A stretch of DNA of 64,000 nucleotides, taken from positions 517,221-581,220 of the forward strand of contig NW_019091496.1 of assembly GCF_001949145.1 (NCBI RefSeq), written 5' to 3'. Position 1 is the stretch's first letter. Each line of letters opens with the position of its first letter. Under the pieces are notes generated by a model, which was given only the letters and a program-made list of their open reading frames with translations, was not told the DNA's origin and made no database searches. Below are positions 33,136 to 44,100 of the stretch, in pieces. The stretch comes from Acanthaster planci. Its lineage: Eukaryota > Echinodermata > Asteroidea > Valvatida > Acanthasteridae. Made by a program: the position numbers and the translations under genes.

Positions 33136-36100
33136 ATGCTACCTATAGTCCGTGTGTCACCAACAACTGAACTAATTTTCAGAGTGTGGATCTGGATATT
33201 TTCTGTTGCAGTCACCTCTTTACGAGTACAGGCAAATCGTAAGTAAAAACAAGCATAGGCCAAAGAGAGAAAACCTGTTTATTTATCTCGAGGAGTACAT
33301 CGCCACTTCGGCGTTTCTCTTTTTGCAGCTATGTGTGAATTAAAAACTTTCAAGTGAAACTCCAGGGAAAAATATCAGCAGAGCATTAAGCTTTTACTTT
33401 ACAGAATAAATGCAGAAGTGAACCCATTGAAATTGTCTAGAAAACGGATAAAATGATCGGTGCTCGCTCACGATCGGTGTTGGACGTCCGATAGGCACTA
33501 ATGACGACCTCGATCAACTTCCGCCAACTATTGAGGGCGTTATCAAAAATACGGGGCCTGAAAAAGCACTGCGCACCTTTATTTTAAGATTTCCGTAGCC
33601 GACGACGGGGGCGCCGATTCGGTGGCACTGTAATTTGTGACTTTTTCCAGAAATACACATAGAAAGGAGTTTTGTCATAATATCCAGATCTATTACTCAT
33701 ATTAATGTTCATTATGATTTATTTGAAAGGATGAAAATTCATGCCTCACTGTAACTTGAAGAAGTAAATTGGAAAACAAAAATTAAAAACTTGAACAAAA
33801 AAAGAGAAGGTCATGGGAAGTCAAGCTATGGCGAATAAAAGTGTTTTCCCCTCAAACTGCTTCACGAAATCCAAGTAATTAATGCAAAAAATAATTCCTC
33901 ATTAAAGAAATATCAACTGGCATATTTTTCAGGAGTAGGGCATTACCAACAAAATAGCGTGTGCAACGTACGTGCGTGAGTTATGGTGACGTAAGTTTTA
34001 CCGCAGCCGGTCCGACTCGTCTGCGGACAACGTTATTCCTGTTGCTTCGGGGACGTCGTATGTTCTTCATAACATTATTCCATGTGGTATTTAGTCACAC
34101 TTTCAACTAATGAGAATGAAGCTGCACAAATTCAGTTTATTTAAGAACAAATTTTGGTCAAAGAACTAAGTGCACGAATTATTATGGATAAGTGCTCATG
34201 TAGCTCACCATTTTAGCCCGTACCATCAGTCGCAATGAAAATGAAGACAGGTGTCAGCTGGGCCACAGTTTAACTCCGGATCCACCAGCTCTGAGTCACA
34301 GTTTCGAGTGTGGATAGACCAAAGGCTGTAATAGGAAAAAGAAACAATATTAATAAACCTGCATGTACAAGTAGTAAAGACAAATGGGACATTCTCTCAT
34401 GCAAACTCGGGCATGTGGCAGAATATGTCCCAGTTTTGTCTGCTTTTGGATCGACTAACACCCCCACATAGGAATCCCCATCATTTTGGAGGTGCGCGGG
34501 CCAGGCTAATCAAATTTTAATGGGAAGACCTCTGTAATATTACCGTTTGAAAGCCACCGTTGTGAATCTTTCATCGTTTATCACAAAATAATTCCTGCGC
34601 GTCGTGCGGTCCAATTTGAATAAAAATTATCTTCTATACAAGTTCACTCGTAGAGTTTACTCTTAGGAAAAAAGCAGTCTGAAGCTGTTTACCCCCCCGA
34701 AGACGACCAGAGCAGGCTGTTCGGAACGTCGAGAGTTCACCATTGGTTCCCCCTTCACAGAACCACACGCTCGTAAAAGAGATTCTTCCTTGTACATGGT
34801 GCAACTGCAAGCAAAACCTAATTTTGAAAGTATTTTAGGGAGTGAAACCTGTAAGATGAAGTGGGAGTTTTGTACATGTATACTATTTGAGCTGTTAAAA
34901 ATGATATAAGACACTTGACTGCAAATTGTGATGCTATCTCTTCAGAATTCAAAGAGGCCATATGGCTGACACCGCAGGCGACTAGCATAGACATGCAGTG
35001 TAAGGCAGACCTGCTAAAGCGCTACCAACCTCAGATCACTACAAGGCAAGTTGATGTGTTTTCTCTGCTACGCTGACGTATGGGTCTAGCGGTGCCAATA
35101 CTGCTAGGAGAAACCATAGAGCTACAACCCATGGAGAAACTCCACCAACTTAAAAAATTGGGGAGGACCTCGCTCGTTGCCATTTTAATTTATCTACAAA
35201 CTGATGCAGACTAGACGAATGTTAACTGGTAATGGAAACACTAATTCATTATGTGTACCAGTAATAATTATAACGTCCTAACTTTTAATAAACTTATATT
35301 GTAAACCGGTCTGCAATCTGCAGTTGGGTCAAGGATGGCTTGCCGGTCGTTGCGTCCCAGCGACTTGAGTTGGACAGCCTCGGAACCCTCCGCATCACCA
35401 ACCCGGTCCCCGAAGACCACGGTCTGTACGCCTGCCAAGCCAAGTACTGGGATACAGTGATCACGACCAACGAGATACGACTCCACGCGGGCCCCCCGGG
35501 CCGTGCGCTGGGGGAGTCGTGTAAGAAAATGATCCTCGCTCAACGTTCAAGAGTTCAGTGGCAGCTCGCTGGTATTATGTATCAAACGGGAACCGCACAC
35601 TTTCAAAAAACAATTTTTAACCATTATCTCCAGTTTTAAACCCTTCGCTGACTTCCAGTGTAATAGATTTTCAAACAGAAATCGGAATCACTGCCACTTC
35701 TAAGAAATTAAAGGAATTTCAGTAAAAATCCCATAGGGTGAGACAAAGAAATCAAGTACTCATAGGTGAAGCATTCCAATAACAGTATTGTCAACAGATT
35801 TGTAAATTTTTTCCATTTTTCCACAGCTTTCTGGATCGCTCAAAACAACGATATTGTGGGCGTGTCTAACGTCTGGGCGATATCCATTATGCTCATCACA
35901 GCCATTGGGATCGTGTGGCTCTTCGTAGTAATAGTACTCCGACTCAAACGGTAAGTACGTGTATTCGCGCAGGGGAGTTCATCCCCACAGTCTCCTCCCC
36001 CCAGTTCGATCCAATGGAGTTGCCGGCTTAGCAACAGTGCGTTAAGATGGGTTTTGTGGTGTAACGCAAACTTCGATTCGCACGATTACCGACCGACAGG

Positions 36101-36305
36101 GACTTTTAGCCAGTTGGCGCATCTTTCAACATTTAAAAAACATAATTCCGGACGGCATATTCTACATGTGCAACAACACTCGCTTTATGAGAGTATTAGA
36201 TTCTCGGAAAAACTAACACGTGCAATTAATTCCCACTACATTTGACGTTACAGAAGCAGATGCTGCGGCAAGGATTACGAGCTGGTGGCTTCCACCGCAA
36301 ACTGA
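33136..36305 (+). CDS. small single-Ig, single-pass type I membrane protein, five exons
   Basis: Exons 33136-33238, 34946-35045, 35324-35520, 35827-35950 and 36254-36305 join in phase to 576 nt, 191 residues. Exon 1 opens MLPIVRVSPTTELIFR, then a hydrophobic run (VWIWIFSVAVTSL) with likely cleavage after RVQA, i.e. a signal peptide with a long n-region. Exons 2-3 form one I-set-like Ig domain: first cysteine in DMQCKAD, core tryptophan in SWVKDG, then LRI and EDHGLYACQ with the second cysteine. Exon 4 carries a transmembrane helix (VWAISIMLITAIGIVWLFVV) and stop-transfer RLKR. Exon 5 is a short tail, SRCCGKDYELVASTAN-stop, with a dicysteine that could be palmitoylated and a YxxV sorting-type motif. 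Intron 2 has a GC donor (ACAAG|GCAAGT). No N-glycosylation sequon is seen in the ectodomain. I do not recognise the orthologue; adhesion or immune-type receptor is inferred from architecture only. Confidence 0.75.
33318..34195 (+). repeat. dispersed repeat of about 880 bp, copy 1
   Basis: Collinear over most of its length with 59655-60510 in the same orientation. Shared blocks include caacttccgcca, gcctgaaaaag, ttttaagatttccgt, cagaaatacacat and catgccnc(a/g)ctgtaacttg. Noncoding. It lies in intron 1 of the Ig gene. Confidence 0.8.
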
Positions 36306-36384
36306 CGACGGAGGATAGCTGCAGGCGGCAACGGCTCGTTGAGATGGAGCCTTGTCAGACCTACATAAAGCGATTTTTTTTTTA

Positions 36385-36390
36385 AATAAA
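36385..36390 (+). terminator. poly(A) signal of the Ig gene
   Basis: AATAAA 80 nt after the stop codon; a second one lies at 36686-36691. Confidence 0.5.
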
Positions 36391-38156
36391 GCATCAAAAT
36401 ATCCTCGAAAAATTTCAGAAGGAAATGCCCCAGTCGCCATATTGAAGCATCTTTTGGCCTCTGGTAGGTGGAGCTTTGATGCAGACATCCAACGCAGGGA
36501 GGTTGAAACCATGGATACCTGCAACACCTGGCGTTCGATCTTAATTTTGTGTTGTTGCACTGGTAAGAGCGTACAGTCGCCTCATTGATCATTATAAATG
36601 CCAATTTTGAAGGCTGGAATGAAAACAAAGACAGCAATGTCCCCCTTTCTCGGTGCAAATATACACATAATTCTTTTATTATCAAAATAAAGCATTACTT
36701 TAATAATCATTCACTGTTAAAAGCCCCAAAATACCTGCAGCAGAAGGAAATAATTTGTAGACCCTTTAAAAATAGTTGATGTTCACTTCTTTTTTTGGCT
36801 AATCTGGGTATACCTATCCATCAATGTGCAAAAATCCTTTCCTGTATAAAAAAGTCAGGTATGTCTTCATCCATCATATTACATTCTTTCATTTAAAACA
36901 GCAATCAAATAACAATTGCTTGATTGCAAAGCATAAACTGAGAAAAACCAAAGCAAATCTAAACAGACAAAAGAAGATCTACAATCACAAACACCTGTAA
37001 GTACAGGCAAGCGTTAAAAATGCAGATAACTTTATACAAATTGATGCATGTGCTATCTGGTGATGAGCACAGACGAGAAGGCTTTTTGACTCTCCGAATT
37101 TGAATGCAGAGCGTCTCCCCACGAGCTTCCTCTTTCCTTGAAACTGATTGGAATCAGCTTCTTGGTGAGTTACACTTACTCACTCACACATTTGAAAATA
37201 TTGAGTTACATTCTCAAAAAGCAACTTTCATTTCCTAAAGAGGAAAATCAGTTCTTTTATCATTTTTTCATGCGCACAGAAACAACAAATCGAATCTAAT
37301 CAATTTGCAGCACTTGGCACGACAAAAGTAATCTAAACTATTTTGTATAAGCAAAACTTAAACCGAAAGGTCCAGTTTACTCAACTGGTTCACCACTACA
37401 ACATGACATTTGTTCATTTGGCACACAACATATATACAGATCAAACCTCACCAAAGCATTATTATGTATCTCTTGAGGAAATGACAAGTGTTGTGTGCTG
37501 ACAACTTTTATTACCTTGACTGGTTAGAAAAATATACAAAGGTACACTATGGTGTAAATGTAACATATCAGAGTTGTGGACTTGCCCCTGACAAGCATTA
37601 AGACCTGTCATGAAATCAATCAACGGAGTACAGCAATGGTTGGATAAAGCTAAGTTAGGCTCAATAAGTTTTGACTGGAATAATGTTTACCATTATGTCC
37701 CAGAGCACCACTTGGCAAATCCATTGTAGCGAAAAAAGATATGCTGGTTAAGTACACTCAAATCATAGGGAAGACAAACACTGGTGATTCTGAGCATTTG
37801 CACATTAGCTTGTGCACGACATAAACAACAGTGGACCAGTCAGGTGGGACTGGTATATACACATATGTCACCATTAGGTCTCAAAAGTCTCTCTTTTTAT
37901 GCGGGCAAACAGTACGATAAAACACAAGACGGGAAAAAAGTCGGTGTGGTTAGATCCACGTGCATCACCTTGTGGGTCAAGTCAACTGAGCAACTACAAA
38001 AATCTATCCAAATTATTGCAGAGTTTGCGTGTTCCCCTTCATCCACCAATTCTCTGAAAACAAAAAATTATATACATCAAAAGTCACAAACTGCCTCATT
38101 TAAGGGGTGGGTCCAGACCTTTGTGAGTTCTCATGTGACACTCTCACTTCCTGCCC
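36391..38156. other. 3' untranslated and intergenic DNA between convergent genes
   Basis: AT-rich with no supported exon. Most of it is probably the 3' UTR of the minus-strand GCKR homologue, whose candidate poly(A) signals lie at 37507-37512 and 36675-36680. Confidence 0.45.
37507..37512 (-). terminator. candidate poly(A) signal of the GCKR homologue
   Basis: AATAAA on the minus strand, 645 nt beyond the GCKR stop codon. A second lies at 36675-36680, so a longer 3' end is possible. Confidence 0.35.
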
Positions 38157-41100
38157 TCATGGGGGAAACTGCACCATGGGAGGGCTGGTGACGGCGCAGA
38201 GTTGGGCCAGGGCAGTTCGTATGACGGGGAACTTGAGCAGTATCTCCATGGCTTCGTGGATCAGGCAACTTTTACTTGCCAGGATGATTGACGTGGGTAT
38301 GACCTGGAACAAAATGTATAAGCATCAATGGCTAAGATCCTGAATGGAACGCAATGGAAGAGAAACTCTTCTCCTAGCGACACCCCACAATCTCTTCAAT
38401 CTCCAAACTGATCGTTGCCTAATTGCTGATGGAACTATCGTTAGCCGCATCCCTTTGACAACCCTATGTAATTTTGTACGTTGAGTTTTGTCTTAGATTT
38501 TGCGCGTTCTGCATCCATTTTGCATATTATGTAATTGGACAATATTTCTCAAGCTGTGCTGATATGATTCTACTGCAAGAGGTCAACTGTTACGTGTTGC
38601 TCTATCAGACAAACATAAGCATAATGCGCAAGTAAAAAATAGTTCGATACACGACTCTGAAAAGCAGCTATCAAGAAATGTGATTGTGGATGTTTTTCTT
38701 TGGAATTGGGAAATTTCAAACAAGATACTACTGAGGCCTCTGTTCAAATTCCATTGCTGACATCTTGCAGTGTTCTCCAGCAGGTTGTCATCCTACCTTT
38801 ACTTTTTACGTGCTGCACCACAAAAACATCTACACCCATCGTTATTCACCAACAGATATTGCAAAACAAGAACTGGAATTCTGTACATCTCCGCCACCCA
38901 CAAAATTTCAGAACTGCCCACTTATGCAAGATAAATGTTATCAGGTGCCTTCATGTAAACCATTGTCAGAATTGGGAGCAATATGGGCTTCTCTGTGGCG
39001 CCCTCGTAGTGGCAAACTCTAATGTGAACAGCTCCCATTGAAAGTTAGGCTGTGTCCAAATTTACTTGGCTAAGGCTGACAACACATGGGACTACGGGAA
39101 ACGCACAAAGCCTCAGCCACAGGCGAATGAGCCACGTGTTCCTACCTTTGGCTTGAATGAACCTACTCTGGTGTGCTCAGACACCGCCACCTTTCTCAGT
39201 TCTTCGGACACCACGTTGGTGCCATACAAGGCCCTGAGGACTGCATTCAGAGCGGTGTCTTCTGAACATGTGGCAAGACTCTGCACACAGTAACGAAGAA
39301 AAAAAAAATGAAGCTAAGAGCAAGTTGTCAGGAAAAATTGCTGAGCTGCATAACTGTGCAGATTCTCCAAATGGGTAATATGGTGAGATTGACCAATGAC
39401 AAAAATTGCTGAAAACAGCTGAAAAAAGGGCATAATAAAGCTGAACTGTGAAAATCTCCTATGCTTTTATACACAGCCAGTGAGGGGTTAAAAGTGGAAA
39501 TCCAAAACCAAAAAACTGAAATCAAAAATCTCACCCCTGCACAGAAAAACTTTGGCATGGGCTTTTCTGTTCAAATTGTGAACCAAGAATTTATTTACTG
39601 GAAACGGGTTGATGCTTGCTGATCACTGTGCATGTAAACCAGCAGAGTCTACAAAACAGACGACCTTTTTTGTATACAAACCAATGTAACATTGAGGCTT
39701 CTTTCTGAGATGACATCATAGTGCTGCTCATGAATATGGAAATACTTGTTAGCATAAAAAACAACTCCCTTTGATATAGTGAAACAAAAGTTGTAAATAA
39801 GGTTAACTGAGAAACAAAGGTGCATTTTGAAGGTCTGTATTAAAAGAAATTGATTGCCCCTACCTTTTTACTGCCTAACCCATGTGCTATTCTACACTGT
39901 ATCAGTTTTCATAGGCCACTCCTTGAACCTGATGACTACATGTAGATTGGGTTAGTAATGACAGTTGGTTGGATACATGTCAATGTAAACATAAGGCATG
40001 CAATCACACACATGTAATATTTAGAACAGCAGCCTCTATCAAGTGTTGGTGTAAGCATTTTTCACCACAGTTTGCTACACTAAACAAGGATTCCCATCCT
40101 TTTATTTGCATTACTCAAACAACGCACATACCTTCACTATTTCTATTCCTCTGCGGAACAACTTGCTATTACTGAAATCAAAGCAATTATGAAATTTGGA
40201 ATGAGTCAGAGTTAAAGAACAATTATATTTAATGAAATGCTATGAAACACAAGTGCTATTTTTCAGAAAAAAAAAAAAGAACGGTTCATTTATGGTGTAT
40301 CTTTTGACGATAAAATGGCCATTCTTTGAGTGGAAATCATGAATGCATCTTATAGATGCCTACAATATGCTCACTAACCCTCTCAGTCTGGCAAACAGGA
40401 CCACTATTCATAGAAACAAAATGGTCAAATGGAAAGCCCTCTGCCCGTGCCTTCAGAACAGATCCTTGCACAGGCAAGTACCGGTACCCGTTGCTTCATA
40501 GTATATACATGGAATTTACTGTGTCCTCCTGGCTTCACTAATTTATAACTAAAAGCCAAAGCTGTCCTTTCAGATTTCCCAACAGGTCATATCTCTGCTG
40601 ACCACCTCAGCCTGTGGTGAGACTTTTTATGGACAATGCCCAGGATGAAAGGCCATTTACAACACACAGTGGGGATTACAGATGAGAAATTCAATAAACG
40701 TCATTCCGTTTGCTCTGTTAAACTTGATCATTGGTGTTTATCCCTTCTTCAACATGCAACACCCTCTTTGACTGTCGTAAAGGCCCCCGACACCCCCTTC
40801 TTCACCCACAGGGGACAACGACTGACCTGAGCTTGAGGTCCACCATCAGGTTGTGGTAGACTTTGCCCTTCTGGATGTGGGCGCCGGTGCTGATGGCATT
40901 CAGCAGCAACTTGCAGGACAGCTCGGAGGCAAATCGACGGGCGGCGTGGACGCCCAGCAGGTCAAACCATGACATCTTCTTGTCCTTCTCCTCCATGAAG
41001 CTCCGAATGTACTGGGTGGTGGGGATCCGGATGCGGACAACTTTGGGGAAGTACTGCGACAGGATATCCTGATGAGAGTCCAATTCAAATCGATTGTCCC

Positions 41101-44100
41101 ATTGAATAGCTACATGAGATATGTTCTCCGATGAGCCAGTTTGACACTTCAAAAAGGTGAAGGTCACTTGAGATCAAAGCATATGACGTCAAACAAGCTC
41201 AAACACACTCACTGAGTCTGAGTAGGTAAACAATAAACTCCTCCTTTACTTGAGTCTCAGTAGGTGTCAGGTACCCTGATAGGGTAACCGACTTCTTGCA
41301 CATGTTGATGTCTTTGTATAACCTCTGTGTCAGTTTGAGCATCCACTGTCTGATTTCTGAACTGGCATACTGATCCTTTGAAGATGGGAATTAATATTGA
41401 ATTCAATACACACAAATGCATCAATCATTCAAATCTAGGAAACAGCATGCTCCAGGCAGATTATACAGGGTGTGAGACTTTACAGATGGTACAACTCTGG
41501 GAGTCAGAAAAGTGTAAGGGACTCCAAACAAGTTCAAATCTGTGATACTTTCCAAGAGGGATTATGAACAGGGGCAGAGTTCTTACCTCCTTGGTGTCAT
41601 TGATGTCCCGGTAGCAGGCTAAGACCACCACCTGGCTGCATTTGCAGCACACCATCTGGGCCAACATCTTCATGCAGGCATCCAGCTCGCTGCCACTGGA
41701 CGTCAAGAATATGACGAGGTCGCTGGGGCCCAGGGAGTGGTATACGGCACCTGAGAAGTGGCTGGCCCCGATCTCCAGTTTGCTGTCTTGCTGGGAGTGC
41801 TCATATGATTGCTGCATCTTGTCAATGATGGGAACGAGTTCTTGCACCGGGGGAAAAGACTGAAACAACCAAATGAAAAAAAGAGATAGCGATCTGATAA
41901 GAGGGTAGCACATCATGGTTCCTTGCGAGCCTTGCTCGCAAACAATACCAGATTGAGAAATAGGTTTGCGAGTACACTGTGGAATAAATCTCTGTTGGGT
42001 GAGGTGTGGTTCTCAGAAGAACCGGTGAGTGTTAATACCAGATTGCCCGCCAGCAAGTCACACCTGAAGAGGCGACTTGGATGAGTTGTGAAATGTCTTC
42101 CGTGAATATTCCTTCACATTAGTCCTGCTGACTGGTTTCATTATTGTACTGCGATCCACCCACCCCAAATGTTGCCACATGTGGTTGTAAAATCCACAGC
42201 TTATATTGCTTGGTTGGCTCAACACAGCATGACATTGTAGGACGGTAAATTCATATGAAAATACACAAGAAATTAAAGAAACTTTTATTTTTTTCTTAGC
42301 CTAATCTTGGTTTGGTGAGGAGGAAATCAGTAAAACAGTACAGTGTATGTCCGTCTCTTACTTTGATGACCAAATCGCCCTCTTTGTTTCCAAGAGTTGT
42401 GTAGCCTCCAAATACAAAGCCCCTGACATCACTAACCTCTGCAGGGGGAAACCAGTTGCACAAATGATTTAACATGACTAGCAACCAAACATCTTAACGT
42501 ATCATCAGCACTGCTTAAGTGAGATTGAAACTTACCGAAGAAAAAAAAATCACGTATACAACTCTTACTTCATTGCATTAGTTCACAAAAAGATTTTAAA
42601 CTTTCACAAAAGTGGCCCGACATTCCAAAACCGGGCTGAAGTAAGTAACTACATATCCCTGAGGGAGTGGAATTTCCTCAGTTCATTTTCATTAACTGTC
42701 ACTCCCCGTAATTACTCAAGCTTTCTGTGGACAGAATTTAGACTTTTTAGATCACTTTTCAATATGAGAAAAAGTGGAAGGGGGGAGAGAAACTGGTTCA
42801 CAAACGTAATTTGGAACCTGCCATGAAAGCCACAAAGCTACAAAGTGCTCCATTATATTAACTGTTGCACTAACGATGCCCGACCACTTCTTTCCCAACT
42901 CCATGCAGTAAAAGATGTAAGAAATTGGCTCTTCATCCAGTCTGATGCTTCAAATCTTTACCTCTATCCCACAGAAAGCAAATTTGAATTCTTGATACAA
43001 TCTTTCCTTACAAGGCAAAGAACTTCAGTATTCCCTCCACCTCTAAAAATACCTACCCAACACAATTCTACACAATATTCTAATGAAGCAGACCATTTCT
43101 CCAGTAGTTAGGTGAAGTTTGCTTGAAACTCTTCCATGTAAACTGGTCCTGCTAAATACAACGATCCAATAAGCCCCACCCACTGTTCATGTGGATACTT
43201 AACCCCTTCACGGCTGTGGACTGCAAACGCCGCAGCACTGTGTGAAGATTAGTGCATACCACACATACAGTCTATTCACCATGCAGCTGCAGTTTCAATG
43301 TGGGCCTGCTGCTGGACAGAGCTTGGCATACTGAGCAAACCACAGCCCAGCAGTCGCAGTCAAAATAATACCGCTGTAAAGGGGTTAACACATGTTCTTC
43401 AGTGCCGCACTAACATGTTCCAGCCATGCACATCATATGCATGTGCACACATGTTCGACTTTTGTGCACACATGTCGGACGCACATCATGGCTGTAATTG
43501 GTTAGAGCACAATAGGGTGAGGTTTCATGGATTGATCTATGACTTTTCAAATGCCTTCATCAGACAATTCTCATGATTGATGGTTTTAGAGTCAACACAC
43601 CTGCACCAAAGGTGGGCGGGCATTCTGATGCATCAACTAGTCCAAGGAGGCCAGTGTCGTCGATGCCAAGATAGTATACATGCCCGCCTGCATTCAAACT
43701 GAAAAAGAGAGATTAGTGCATTACAACGGAGATGTAAAATAATCAGGGGTTTAGATAACATGCGTATTGGTGTATATGCTTCCCAACTTGGGAACTGAGT
43801 CAGAATACACAGCATAAAACCTCATGAAGAATGTAAAAAAACACAGTGATTTCTACTATACAGGGTGTTTTTAAAAAAGGAAACCAAGATTAATTTCTTC
43901 ATTTTTTGGATATGACAAAATATTTTGGAAATTGGCAACCACCATTTATTAACTAATGATGTCCTCTTTCTGATGACACCAAGAAACCCAATTGACTGTC
44001 ACAAATGACTGTACACGAAGCAGTTCAATCAACCATGTCAGAACTGGTCTTGCACCAGATTCACCGCAGCCTAACTCCAACAAATTTTCATACCTAAAAA

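Noticed and set aside
28060-34945. Joining the SRCR exons and the Ig exons into one receptor gene
   Set aside because: Direct joining makes a TAA at the junction (T|AA), and a phase-matched signal-peptide exon at 33136-33238 gives the Ig gene its own start.
39590-39650. Candidate for the missing GCKR exon
   Set aside because: The acceptor is good but the length is 3n+2 rather than 3n+1, and the translation does not resemble the SNSKLFWRAL region.
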